Part shown: positions 1 to 10,980 of the stretch, piece by piece
How the letters are laid out: each line of letters opens with the position of its first letter
Numbering within the stretch: the first letter of the stretch is position 1
DNA from: Chrysomallon squamiferum
Taxonomy: Eukaryota; Mollusca; Gastropoda; Neomphalida; Peltospiridae
Assembly (NCBI GenBank): GCA_012295275.1
Contig: CM022673.1
Coordinates: forward strand, 13,165,788-13,227,787
Length of the DNA: 62,000 nt
Direction: 5' to 3'
Position numbers and translations under genes: made by a program
The notes under the pieces: generated by a model
What the model saw: the letters and a program-made list of their open reading frames with translations, nothing else
What the model was told of the DNA's origin: nothing
Database searches by the model: none

Positions 1-50
1 AATTACAGGCATTCTAAAAGAATGATAAAATAGTGGAAAACAGAGATACA

Positions 51-56
<6 letters not shown>

Positions 57-128
<72 letters not shown>
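57..128. repeat. (GA)36 microsatellite
   Basis: Uninterrupted GA dinucleotide run of 72 bp, flanked by GA-rich degenerate sequence to about 170. It is one of five long pure GA tracts that all read as GA on the plus strand. The opposite strand gives a poly-Ser/Leu open frame that is not a gene. Confidence 0.98.
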
Positions 129-130
<2 letters not shown>

Positions 131-659
131 TGGAAAGAGAGAGAAAGCAGAGTGAGAAAAAGGGAGAGATTAATAGATACAGTGATAACTGAATGACAGA
201 AGGATGAACAGAACAATCAAAAATAAAGTATAAACTAATTCTATGAGATAGACTCAAAATGTACAGACACAAAGTGGTGAATATAACAGTAGCAGAGATT
301 AACTGCAGTGTTATTAATCTACTAATAATAATAATAATATTATTATTATTTCAAAATTTCAATAGAAAAAATGTCTGTGATGGGAACATGTCCCAGGATG
401 CAGAAGTGAAGGGGGGCAGGGGTTGCCGCCTCTCTGTTCTCCCACATCGGCCATTAACCATGGGACTGGATTGGTTCATCCTTTGTTTCAGTTTTTAATG
501 TCATTGTCAGCCCTCTGTCACAACGTAAGTTTGACATTTTAAAAGCCATTCCCCCACCGAAAAGGTTGCGAAAACAAACAAAGAAAAATCTAATCTTTTC
601 CACGCTTTAAGTGACTCCATTAATAAATTACAGCTTAAGATACCATTGTTATTAAAACA
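129..659. other. non-coding spacer, partly unique
   Basis: AT-rich sequence with a short AAT/ATT tract at about 318-351. The stretch 380-560 is more complex and GC-richer, with a GTAAGT donor-like word near 525, but no convincing exon or domain is visible. Confidence 0.5.
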
Positions 660-1030
660 CATCAAAATGAAATGTGGGTCGGGTTAACCTTTCAAACAAC
701 TGACAAGGCTTTCGTGTTGACCCTCAGCACGTCAAGGGAGACAATTCAAGGGGAGATAACTCCGCGGACTTGATCAATATAGCAGATGGAGCTTTGTGGA
801 TGACTGCCCACTGAATAAGACCTGACACTGAAATTTTAGTTTAATTCACAGACAAAGTTTTTGCATGAAATGCTTCACGAGTGCTCCATCTTGAAAAGCA
901 ATCTCGTGAAAATATCTTCAACGTTTAGAAAGAGTGCAGACAGATTTCCATTAAACGTCAATTTGTCACTGCTTCCAGTTGTCTTCACTGTTGACGTTGT
1001 GTTCACGTAATTCATTAATTATATTGTTAC
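660..1030. promoter_or_regulatory. unique block, candidate conserved non-coding element
   Basis: About 370 bp of complex, non-repetitive sequence set between simple-sequence DNA. It holds scattered CpGs, two adjacent GGGAGATAACTC-type motifs and, near its right edge, homeodomain-like TTCATTAATTA. No long open frame covers it. Regulatory status is inferred only from texture; conservation cannot be seen here. Confidence 0.3.
733..763 (+). repeat. paired GGGAGATAACTC-type dispersed motif
   Basis: CAAGGGAGACAATTC (733-747) directly abuts CAAGGGGAGATAACTCC (747-763). Single copies recur at 9156-9170, 15853-15868 and 35463-35478, and in reverse at 55191-55206 and 61316-61331. I recall this word as abundant in mollusc genomes; its function is unknown to me. 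Confidence 0.6.
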
Positions 1031-1471
1031 TCCATGAAGTAATTGCTTATTCATTCAGATAATGAATCATTATTGTTTTTATTTTTTTTTAATCCGTTTT
1101 GAAAACTGGAAACTGTCTGTCAGTAAATATTTATTTATTATTACGACAGATCCCAGGGGATTTACTTATAACAAATATTAATATAAATATACAGTGATAT
1201 TTACATATAAATACATATGCACATATATTGTCACTACTTGCACATATATATGCACATACAAATGTAGATTATAAAGAAATATTTACATATGTTTGAATAT
1301 AATGATTTAGACAGCATATATATGATATAAAAAAATAAACAGTAAATAAAAACAGATGTATGAATAAGTTTGATCTGTCTTCATTTATACAAACTCTACT
1401 CAGTGATATATGTGTGTTCATGTATGTGGATATATGTGTGTATATACTGAGTATGTAGATACAGACACAAA
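1031..1471. other. AT-rich spacer
   Basis: AT-rich DNA with short ATA and CACATATA words leading into the CATA array. No gene, RNA or regulatory signal could be supported. Confidence 0.6.
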
Positions 1472-1812
1472 TACATACATACATTCACACACACATAAAT
1501 ATATACATACAAACATACATACATACATACATACATACACACACATACATACATACACACATACATACATATACATACATACATACATACATACATACAT
1601 ACGACATACATACATACATACATACATACATACATTCACACACACATAAATATATACATACAAACATACATACATACATACATACATACATACATACATA
1701 CATACATACATACATACATACATACATACATACACATACATACATACATACATACATACATACATACATACATACATACATACATACATACATACATACA
1801 TACATACAAACA
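1472..1812. repeat. (CATA)n microsatellite with internal 151-bp duplication
   Basis: A tetranucleotide array about 340 bp long. The interruption block containing ACATTCACACACACATAAAT starts at 1481 and again at 1632, so a 151-bp segment was duplicated inside the array; the two copies match exactly for at least 60 bp. All reading frames give Met-Tyr-Val-Cys or His-Thr-Tyr-Ile repeats, which is translated microsatellite and not protein. Confidence 0.95.
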
Positions 1813-2071
1813 CACACACATACATGTAATACACATAAGTAAGAAATAAAAGAGCACAGGTTAAGATAACAGACATCTTCTTCATGTTAAATAAAAACTT
1901 AGAGAAAAACAGAAACAAACAGGTGAACTGCATTTACAGAGAAAACTTAAAACTTTTCTGTTTGGTGGAGGAATCCATCTTGACACAGCCTCACAAATTT
2001 GTTTAGGTTTTTTTTTTTAAATTCATACAAGTAAAGAATGCAAAATAAACCTTTCCATGTTTCTATTCTTA
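1813..2071. other. spacer between two CATA arrays
   Basis: Short mixed AT-rich sequence. A non-repetitive stretch at about 1850-2000 shows no recognisable coding or RNA signal. Confidence 0.5.
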
Positions 2072-2107
2072 TTTGTGTGTGTGTGTGTGTGTGTGTAGAT
2101 ACATACA

Positions 2108-2178
<71 letters not shown>

Positions 2179-2262
2179 CACAGATAAATATATATATATA
2201 CATACATACTTACACATGCAGACATACATACACACATATACCACACACACACACACACACAT
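2072..2262. repeat. compound microsatellite (TG, CATA, AT, CA)
   Basis: Consecutive runs of TG (about 2074-2096), CATA (about 2099-2136), AT (about 2136-2176) and mixed CATA/CA to 2262. The order suggests stepwise expansion of adjacent simple repeats. Confidence 0.95.
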
Positions 2263-2847
2263 CCATATCAGATAAAATAAAAATTTAACACAAGAAAATC
2301 TCATCTTATTTGTCACCCATTACATTAATAAACACTAAGAAAGAAGAAGATAATTTATGCATTGCCTGGTGACATCAAAGAAAGCGTATGACAGACAGAC
2401 AGACAGACAAAGAAAGACTGGAGAGTTAACAACTTGTCAAAACATTTACATACCCCCCCCCATTACCTCCCCAGTCACTGGATGATTGTCACGTTTACTA
2501 AAAACTGGTGATACATTAATTCATCTTTCAAAGACAGAAACAAACTTCTTGAAATAAATTATGTAAATTTTAAACTTTGCCTTTGCATAACTTAGTAGTG
2601 TAAGCTTGCTAATGTATCTCAGATTATTTAAAAATATTTGTTTTTTTTCTTGTTCTCATTCAGGTTATATCTCTCGCTGTCTAGCTATCTACGTATTTCT
2701 CAGTCTATTTATCTGTATGTCTGTATATCTGTATTATTTATCTATTTATTTGTTTATTTTCTGAACTCTATCTTTCATTATTTATCTCAGTTTATTTTTT
2801 TATTAACAATTTTCTATCTGTCTCAGTCTCTGTTTTCTTAACAAGAT

Positions 2848-2849
<2 letters not shown>
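2263..2849. other. AT-rich spacer with small simple repeats
   Basis: Holds an ACAG run (about 2390-2410), a C9 homopolymer (2453-2461) and a degenerate pyrimidine-rich TATCTG/TTTATC stretch at 2640-2840. No gene is supported. Confidence 0.6.

Positions 2850-2894
<45 letters not shown>
2850..2894. repeat. (AT)n microsatellite
   Basis: Pure alternating AT tract of 45 bp, self-complementary and able to form a cruciform. Confidence 0.97.
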
Positions 2895-2896
<2 letters not shown>

Positions 2897-3470
2897 AATA
2901 TATAAATTTATGCAAGTAAATACACATTTCCTCTCATCAATATGTTATAATTATCTATTTATTTTTAGGAACTAAGACAAAATTACAAAACAAATGAACA
3001 AAAGAGGATGGAGTTAATTTATGTAAACTAAACAGCTGAGTGACTTTGTGCAGTGAGAAATGTCTGATTTCACACTAACTTGCTACTGACCAGATGTTGT
3101 AACGTTGTTACAGGAAGAATGGGGTTGATGTAGTTAAACACAGAACCCCACGGAGGGGGAGGGGCAAGAACTTGTCAGTGAGGTTAATTAAAAGCCAGGT
3201 AAACACAGGTAACAAATGACAGGCAGGAAAATGACACTGAGGTGATGCTGAAATTGGACCACACCCATTTGTGTAATGTTTGTTTAAAAGTGAAGAGTTT
3301 TAAAATAAGTTTACAAATTATGAGATGTAAAACATTTAATAATATAAAATCATGAATAAGTGAAGATATTATGAAATTGTTAAATAGATGCTGATATTAA
3401 ATAAATAATTATTAAAATATAGGCCAAATTAGGAACAAACTTTATACCTTCAGGTGTGATGGTAATCAAT
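2895..3470. other. spacer with a unique core at 3040-3260
   Basis: The core is complex and moderately GC-rich and includes the short perfect inverted repeat TGTAACGTTGTTACA at 3098-3112. The flanks are AT-rich. No exon or RNA could be supported. Confidence 0.35.
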
Positions 3471-3474
3471 ATTA

Positions 3475-3725
3475 TTGTTGTTGTTATTGTTATTGTTATT
3501 TATTGTTATCACAATCATTATTATTACTATTATTGTTGCTGTTGTTATTGTTATCATGATTATGGTCTTTATTATTACTGTTGTTGTTGTTGCTGTTGTT
3601 GATGACAATGTTGTTATTTTTTTTTTTTGTAATTATCATAATCATCATCATCACTATCATCTTCATCAAGATAATCATTACTGTAATTATTCATTTTATT
3701 ACTATCAACACCATCATCATTGTAA
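3475..3725. repeat. imperfect TTG/TTA/ATC trinucleotide repeat
   Basis: About 250 bp built from TTG, TTA and ATC triplets with single-base drift and a T10 run near 3620. It gives poly-Leu/Ile/Val frames on one strand and poly-Asn/Asp on the other, which are repeat artefacts. Confidence 0.9.
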
Positions 3726-3739
3726 CAAAAAGATATAAC

Positions 3740-4110
3740 ATTTTCCAGTTCCTTGCACACCAAGATCAAATCTGTGACAAACCATTCCCAAGAGTCCACT
3801 AATAAAGGAAGAAATGTGACCAGTTCAGACACAAGAACAATACCAGATACTGAAATGACCACACTGCCCACATGACCAGATAATGTCCTTGGTCTTGATG
3901 GCTACTGCTGGTCAGAGATTTATGGAGTCTAATCACGGAGGCTGGATGAATAGTTTCTTGTGGAGACACGGAGTGTTTATGTTTCCGTGGAGTAAAGCAT
4001 CTGATACGGTTTTAACAGTCTGTGAAATGAAAGTGGCGGCCTCATAAAGATACACGGAGACAGATAGAATGATTGTGCCAGAGTGCAGGCTGGGAAATAT
4101 GTGTGACATA
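3740..4110. promoter_or_regulatory. unique block, candidate conserved non-coding element
   Basis: Complex sequence with repeated CACGGA or TCCGTG words at about 3936, 3967-3972, 3984-3989 and 4053; two of them form a 6-bp inverted pair with a 12-base loop. It lies between a trinucleotide array and a GA-rich tract. No open frame shows a domain. A regulatory role is inferred only from texture. Confidence 0.3.
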
Positions 4111-4132
4111 AGGGAGTGAAAGAAAGAAGGGT

Positions 4133-4165
<33 letters not shown>

Positions 4166-4385
4166 GGGAGTCTGAGGAGGGGGAGATAAAGGTGGACAGA
4201 GATAGAGAGAAAGGAAGAGGGAGGGAGAAGAGAGAAAGAGAAAAAAGAGAAAAAGAGAGAGATGGAGAGAGGAAGAAGAAAGGAAAAGAGAGAGAGAGTG
4301 AGAGGAGGGGTGAGAGACAGTGAGGGATACAGAAAGAAGAAGAAAGACAAAGAAAAAAAAGAAAAAGAGAACAATAAAGAAAGAT
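4111..4385. repeat. GA-rich purine tract
   Basis: Pure GA at 4135-4162, followed by about 220 bp of degenerate purine-only sequence on the plus strand. Such polypurine tracts can adopt triplex structures. The minus-strand poly-Ser/Phe/Leu frames are artefacts. Confidence 0.9.
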
Positions 4386-4865
4386 GGATTTTAAAATAAC
4401 TCCCAGAGGCCTGCTAGATAACATAAATGTAACTTAAGTAATGGCCATAAGTCACAAGAGAGAATGAAGCAGATTGGTTAAAGTGTCACAGCTGTCACCC
4501 AATCAAATACATCATTACAGAATGCTTTGTTTTCTGTCAGCAATACATTAAGCTTCCTGTTCGTGTTACATCTGACCAAATTCAAATCAGAAATTCTTTT
4601 AATTTTTATAATTATAATCACTATTATTACTACTAGTATTTCTTTTATTTATTATTATTATTATTATGGAATATAAATATTCATTATCAGCATAATGAAC
4701 TTCTGGCAATCATTTTTTTTGTTGAAAAAAATGATAAATTTTGGAAAAATTATAGCTTACAGAGCTAGCTAGAGTTTGTTTGTTTATGAAAAAAATTGTA
4801 GTCAAAATAGATTTAGATTTTTAAAAATTATTTTACACATTGAATTTTCATGATTATGCACAATC
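4386..4865. other. AT-rich spacer
   Basis: The left third (4390-4600) is complex sequence with no recognisable feature; the rest is AT-rich with short TTA runs. Confidence 0.5.
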
Positions 4866-4916
4866 AAAAAAAAAAAAAAATAAAATAAAAGAATAAAAAA
4901 TTTAAAAATATAATAA

Positions 4917-4958
<42 letters not shown>

Positions 4959-5200
4959 TAATAATAATAAATAAATAACAAATTAATAATAAATAAGTAA
5001 ATAAGTAAATAAATAAATTAATTAATAAGCATATAAAGAAGCAAACACACAAACAAATAAGTAATTAAAAAAAAAATAATAACAACATTTTAATAAATAA
5101 ATATTCACAAACAAATAAGTAATTAAAAAAAAATAATAACAACATTTTAATAAATAAATATTCACAAACAAATATCCTTTTTTTTTTTTTTTCAAATTAA
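4866..5200. repeat. A/T simple repeats with 58-bp tandem duplication
   Basis: Poly-A, a pure AT run (about 4921-4951) and AAAT words. From 5048 a unit of about 58 bp containing AAACAAATAAGTAATT is repeated at 5106 and begins a third time at 5163. The copies are nearly identical, so the duplication is recent. Confidence 0.85.
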
Positions 5201-5911
5201 TAAATTTTAAAAGACATACTTCAGAAAATAACACTAAAAAAAACAAAAATTCTAAGATTCAAATACAACTCCCAGAATCCAACAGGTGAAATATCTACAA
5301 GTATTTCACACACTCACTATATTAAAAAAATGGGTGATATTAACTCTATTTATCACCCCCGCTGTCACATTATTAAACAAAACTAAATACTTCAGTTGTG
5401 CTGGGGATCCTCTGCTAGGGAGGAAATCAATACAGCAGATAGATGAGATAAGTTTGTGATTTTAATCAAACACAGATTAATTCACACACGTTTTCACACA
5501 ATTTCTGTCGACTGGTCACTGTATTAAAGTCTGATATGTAAAATAAATGTGTCTGCACAGATAATACTGCCAACCTTGGCAAGATAAACCCATTACAAAC
5601 ATACTTGAACATTCTCTGATAGCAAAATTTATTAATATTTCAAAACTTTTTGACCCATAAATTTTTATTATTATTATTATAGTTAATTTATCTAGAATTA
5701 AAATTGATGCTTCTCATAATAAACTTTGTGTGTTGGTAAATATTTCAGAAAAACCAACAGAGACTCATAAGTTATATTCCTAAATTATATTTTCACTGCA
5801 TCAGAATTTGGTTAAAAATTAATGGCATCTGTTTGGTATGTGGACAAAATGGTGAACTGACATAATTTTTTTTTTTTTCAAAATGTCGTCAGTTGACTAC
5901 ATTCTGAAAAT

Positions 5912-5913
<2 letters not shown>
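5201..5913. other. non-coding spacer
   Basis: Mixed sequence. The part at 5340-5600 is complex and somewhat GC-richer; the rest is AT-rich with short TTA tracts. No gene or RNA is supported. Confidence 0.45.

Positions 5914-5942
<29 letters not shown>
5914..5942. repeat. poly-A homopolymer
   Basis: Run of 29 A followed by purine-rich sequence. It could be the tail of an old retroposed copy, but no element body could be identified upstream. Confidence 0.9.
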
Positions 5943-5952
<10 letters not shown>

Positions 5953-5959
5953 CAGGAAA

Positions 5960-6400
5960 GGAAAAAGAAAAAATTTAAAGAAATTGAAATTACACAAGGC
6001 AGGAAGAAAACTGAATGAACAATAAAGTCATTATCGCCATGGCAACTCATGATGAAATTTTCACCTGGTTACACAGCCATTCTTGCCTATTGTAAAAGTA
6101 GATCGTTGCCACCAGAGGTCTCTCTCGTGTGATGAGGTCATGAGGTCAGGTCAAGCAATAATCTTCACCCACCCATGAAGTCAAATGCTTGAGTGATCGG
6201 ACAGTTTTAATTCTAAATTTCAAAATCTCATGTTAGAAATTTCCAGTCAAGCTGTTTTATTGTGTCAAACATGTTTGAACAGTAACAGAACTGTCCATAC
6301 ATCCATCATTCACACAAAGTGACCACTGGATCCTCATTGGTCGAGTCACTTCAGGTGTTGGCCATCTAAATGGACAAGTCAAATGGACAAAACAAATGGC
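5960..6400. promoter_or_regulatory. unique block, nature unknown
   Basis: About 400 bp of complex sequence with a few CpGs and CACCTGG and CAGGTG words. No domain-bearing frame. It may be a regulatory block or simply old unique DNA. Confidence 0.2.
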
Positions 6401-6419
6401 CTGCAGATACAAAGAAGTG

Positions 6420-6589
6420 ACCACAATCAATTCTTTTTTTTTTTCTTTTTACCTTTTTTTATTTTTTTGTTTTCATGAGATGTTCATTGTGAAATGTTTT
6501 CAAAACTCATGTTCATTCATTCATTCATTCACACAGAGACGATGGCAGTTTTCCCTCATTGAAAACAGATTTTGTGCATCAACAAGAAA

Positions 6590-6622
<33 letters not shown>

Positions 6623-6639
6623 TATTCTTAATTGCTTGG
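6420..6639. repeat. T-rich tract, ATTC run and poly-A
   Basis: T-rich at 6432-6475, a short CATT tetranucleotide run near 6515-6530 and a 27-base A run at 6596-6622. An open frame crosses this but encodes poly-Lys and low-complexity Phe. Confidence 0.8.
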
Positions 6640-6790
6640 AAACAAATCCAGCCTGTGAGAGTCTGTTGAAAAACCGAGGAGCTGAAGAGCATCATTCTCA
6701 GATTTCTCCGAGTGTCATCGAGACGTATGTTGACGTCAAGCAAGCCAAACAACTGGTTGGTTGTTTGGTTAGCACACTCGCAGTGAAATA
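6640..6790. promoter_or_regulatory. short unique block
   Basis: 150 bp of complex sequence with a TGACGTCA-like word near 6730 (cAMP-response-element type) and CpGs. An open plus-strand frame of about 55 residues ending at 6791 has no recognised motif and no good upstream splice acceptor, so it is not called as an exon. Confidence 0.25.
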
Positions 6791-7500
6791 AAACAAATAA
6801 AGGGCAAGTGGGTGTGGGGTTGGGGGTAGGGTCAAGATGGCAGGTGAGAGAATTAAGGATATGACTGAACGGAGGTGTGGGGAAGAGTGTTTGGAATAAT
6901 ATGAAGGTAATGAAAAAGATGGGGGAGATTTGTGGTTAGGGACAGAGTGAAAGGATGACGGGAAGAGTGTGGGGATGATGAGGTGTGGTGGGTGTTAAGG
7001 GGCCAGGGGGAGTAAAGAAGGATCTTGCAGGTATCTGAGAAAATGTGGTAAGTGTGTGTAGCAGTGAGTGGTGAGTGAAATGTTAATGTGAGATGGGTGA
7101 GCGTATGATGACAGGGTGGGTACATGAGAAAGGCAAATGAAAATATGACAAAGTTTAATGAGTATGTATGTGTGCATGTTTGTGCATACATATATGAAAA
7201 GGGTGCTGTGGATATGTGAATAAGGCATAGTGGGTGTTTGAGTAGAATATGGTGGATGTATTACAAAGATATGTGGATGCAAGGCATGTTGGGTATTTTA
7301 CAAGTCAGTTTGGTTTCTTAAAAGGGTGCACATGACAAGAGTTGGGTGTGGGTGTGGGAAAGGTAAAATGGGTGGATAAAATGGGTCGAAATGACATAAA
7401 TGATTGAAGAGAGTATTAGTACAGATGTACTGAAAGGGTTGGGGGTGTCTGTCGATGATGGATGAGAAGTACAACAAGGAGAGGGGGGTTACTCAGGTAA
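6790..7500. repeat. G-rich, C-poor degenerate array
   Basis: About 700 bp in which the plus strand has many GTGGG, GGGTG, GGATG and GTGTG words and very few C. It looks like an old, diverged short-unit minisatellite. Minus-strand frames rich in Thr, His, Pro and Ser follow from this composition and are not genes. Confidence 0.6.
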
Positions 7501-8399
7501 GAGAGGTCAGACAGAAAGGTCACATAAAATGATGATTATTTAAAATTGTTGTGGGAGGATTCTGAAGCAAAGATGAAATCAAGAAGTAAATAAATCTACT
7601 TTAAAAAGAAGAGTTATGTTGGATCAAAATCTCAATGAAATTATAATTAAAAGATACTAATAAATAATTAGAAATAAATAATAAAAAGTTAATTTGAAAT
7701 GTTTAAATAGATGATTGAAAATAAAATAAATAAATAAATTAAAAATTAAATAACCATATAAATAAATGAATAAGAGAATGTAATAAACAAAATAAAATAA
7801 AGCAAAATAAAATGAATTAAAATAAAATAAAATAAAATAAAATAAAAGAAATATGCATATTAAATAAAGAAATCAATATATAAACAAAAAAGGAAATAAA
7901 CGGATAAATAAATAAAATAAAATAAAATAAAATAAAAAGAAACCTAATAAAGAAATAATTTGAAAAATAAATTTAAAAGATCAACTTATCTTCCAAACAG
8001 CAGACATATATTTATAAATATAATTATTATCAGTAATAACAAACAAAAAACTGCAAGGATGATGATATTAAATATTAATAAGGATAAACAAACAGAAATT
8101 TCCAGCCAGGCAAATTTTATTCGGCAACAACAACAAAGAGAGAAGAAACAATAACTAACAAACTGATAAAATTAACCATCACATCTGTAGGTTTTATCAA
8201 ACTTTCTTTTTTCTTACATGACAAATTTAATTATTGTAATTAAATTTTGTCATTTTATTTAATCTGCGTGACAAAAGAAATAAATAATAATAATAATAAT
8301 AATACATAATAAAAATGATTTAAAATCTAAAATAAATAAACACAGAAAAAAGGGTAACATTAAATGAGTTTAAAAGATGACACAAAAACAGTTTTAAAG
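7501..8399. repeat. A-rich AAATA/AAAATA simple sequence
   Basis: Extensive A-rich sequence with AAATA, AAAATA and AAT runs, densest at 7720-7945 and 8280-8335. No gene is supported. Confidence 0.75.
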
Positions 8400-8680
8400 A
8401 CAAACAAAGACATGGAAGTTTTCCTGCTGTGACACCGTGGAGCACAGACTCATGAAAGGAATCCACTAATGAAGAAATCGCATCTCGGCTTAGTGACACG
8501 AACTTGCGAAGTTCAAACGATGTTATTCCGTCAGACTGTAACACGAATGACAAATTTTGCGGTGTCTCGTCTTATAAATTGTGCGAGTTGACTCTTTCGT
8601 GTTTACACACGTCTTAGAGAACTCTTCAGTCAACAGGTAACTCTCGGTTCGTTATCGATTTAAACAGGTAAGCCATACAT
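8400..8680 (+). promoter_or_regulatory. CpG-richer candidate promoter and non-coding first exon
   Basis: A complex block with about 17 CpG dinucleotides, unlike its CpG-poor flanks. A TATAAA word lies at 8573-8578. About 60-90 bases downstream are two donor-like sites, CAG followed by GTAACT (8637) and CAG followed by GTAAGC (8668). This spacing would fit a TATA promoter with a short untranslated first exon on the plus strand. No coding frame of note lies within, and no matching acceptor could be tied to it. A conserved enhancer is an equally possible reading. Confidence 0.35.
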
Positions 8681-9854
8681 GTTTGAGGCTCCGTTTGGGA
8701 TAACGTCAAAATTAATTTAATTTTTTAATTTTATATTTGAGGCAGTTTCGGGGTTTGTTTTAAAATAGAATAAATTTTTATTGATAAGTTCATGATATGC
8801 TTTTTTTTTTAAATCATGTATGTGAGGACCTGTTTGGGCATACATAAAAAAAAATGATAGAGGAATTGATAACTGAAAAAGAAGATTTATTTATGGTGTG
8901 AGGCAATCAGTTGTCTACCTTAATAATTAATAAGATGAATGGAGAAAGAAAGAATGAAGGAGAGAGAGAAAAGGAAGGAGGGAGGGTCAAATGAAAGAAA
9001 ATGATAAAGTGTTAAATATCTGTATATTACATTTTACTAAATAATATATATATAAGCCAAATATTAATTACAAAAAAGCAAATAAAATTTTAAAATTTGT
9101 TTCTATTCTTAACCAAACCTTTGACTTTTTCTCAAAAAAACATCAGAAGTATTTTCAAGGGAAGTAATTCAAAACCAGGTACTTACCTGAAAGAGAAGGA
9201 AAAAGAAAATTTTATTAATAATTCATTTCAAGATCAAGTTAACAATATTTAATTTATGTGTATCATTAACAGACACTAATTAACTGTGCTGTTTATACAA
9301 TAATTAACATGTATATTAATTACACAATTAAACACAATTAGTTATTAACACTAATATATATTAACAACATTTAATGTAAAACATGTCAATTAATACTTGT
9401 GGCATTTTTATATACATACATATATATATATATATAAGTATATACAAAAGCTTTTTGATTGCTTTTTATTTTTCAACTGGTTCTTATACCAAGGTATTGC
9501 TTATTGCAAATTGATATTCACATAACACTGTTTTAATTTATGCCAGCACACATTACCTATACAGACTATTTCCTTTATCAACGCACTGTCATCTCACTTC
9601 AGCACAAATACCACACAGAAACCTAATTGTCTTCTTAAATATTCATAAGAAAAATTCTCTGAATTTTGTAATTTAAGACCTGTCCTGAAGCAAGATGGGA
9701 GAAAAAATACTGACAAGAAAATTAGGCTAAGAGACATTTAATATTTCCAGATACCACCAGCATTCTTAATATGCAATGATTATAAATGGCCATTTTTAAA
9801 TACTTGGAAGATTCATAAGAAAAAAAGGTAATATTCACAAGCTTATATTTATTT
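8681..9854. other. AT-rich spacer
   Basis: Mostly AT-rich, with GA-rich 8935-9000, one diverged CAAGGGAAGTAATTC motif (9156-9170) and an AT run at about 9418-9436. Stretch 9480-9800 is complex but AT-rich and unrecognised. Confidence 0.55.
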
Positions 9855-10001
9855 AGAATAAGGAAATATTTGTTTAGAATGTGGTGATATTGATATAGAA
9901 TAAAGTGATATTTTTAAAGAATAAAGTGATATTTGTACAGAATAAGGTAATATTCATTTACAATAAGTTAATATCCACACAGAATAATGTAGATTAGTGT
10001 A
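9855..10001. repeat. 21-bp minisatellite, 7 copies
   Basis: An AGAATAAGGTGATATTTGTA-like unit starts at 9855, 9876, 9897, 9918, 9939, 9960 and 9981, an exact 21-bp period with diverged copies. A period of two helical turns could phase bound proteins, but simple tandem duplication explains it. Confidence 0.85.
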
Positions 10002-10118
10002 TAATGAGAAAACATTCACAACTACAAGTGTAATAGTTCATCTAGAAAATAAACCTGTTAAACATGACACATCTTTCAGAGACAGATAAAAACCAATGTA
10101 ATATGTAAGTACATGGCA

Positions 10119-10144
10119 TCTCTCTCTCTCTGTCTCTTTGTCTG

Positions 10145-10175
<31 letters not shown>

Positions 10176-10181
10176 GTGTCA

Positions 10182-10222
<41 letters not shown>
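10119..10222. repeat. (CT)n microsatellite
   Basis: Interrupted CT tract of about 104 bp. It is the only long GA/CT tract in the window with the pyrimidine strand as plus. Confidence 0.95.
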
Positions 10223-10226
<4 letters not shown>

Positions 10227-10609
10227 AATTTTGACATCACATGGTCACTGATTAACAGTGCATTAAGAAAATCTATACTTATGACACTCAACCGTCATCA
10301 ACCATTGGGTAGGGACAGAAAGATCAAGTATGGCTACCACGGGCAGTAATGAGGTTAACAGCACAGAAACGTTTCTGACAGCTTATCAATGTGTCTGTGC
10401 ATCTGTACGTACCATGAAAAATCCCTGTTTGAACATTGTGACAGGTCTAATGACGTGAGATGTTGTGAACAGTAAAAAAAAAAAGAATTTAAAAATTGAT
10501 ATATGTATTTTTGATTGATTGGATGTTTTAATCCATAGACATAATGATGATGAATTTATTTATTTTTTTTAAATTTGTAAATGAAGCAGCAGGAATCCAT
10601 TAGGAATGT
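10223..10609. other. spacer, complex then AT-rich
   Basis: Stretch 10225-10460 is non-repetitive with scattered CpGs; the remainder is AT-rich. No supported feature. Confidence 0.4.
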
Positions 10610-10980
10610 TTCTTAATAAGGAGCCTTGTTAAATTGGCAGTCTCACTTTATCAATAACTTTGCTAATTCAGTAAGCATACTGCACCAGCATCAACGACCT
10701 TTATAACACAACCACTTGCTATACCAACAGTCTTATTAAGCAGAAAGCATCTTTGAGATTACCAAACTCATCAGCTGAATAATTTCATGATTCCACCAAA
10801 CTTATTATATCAATACCCTGTCTACACCAACAATACCATCCTTCCCAACAACCTGTATATACTAAACAGATTCTTTACATCACCAACCTCATTATACCAA
10901 CAACTTTGGAATACCAAAAACGTCATTTTATGAAGTACCTATATTATAATCAACATATTTTTTTTATGTAATACCAAAAC
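10610..10980. repeat. degenerate ACCAACA/ACCAAAC array
   Basis: C-rich, G-poor sequence in which words such as ATACCAACA, TACCAAACTC and CACCAACCTC recur every 20-40 bases. It reads as a heavily diverged tandem array of irregular period. Confidence 0.5.

Noticed and set aside
1418-1933. 171-residue minus-strand frame of Met-Tyr-Val-Cys repeats
   Set aside because: It is a translated CATA microsatellite with all frames open for the same reason.
5914-5942. Poly-A as the tail of a retroposed gene copy
   Set aside because: No upstream coding remnant, polyadenylation signal or flanking direct repeats could be recognised.
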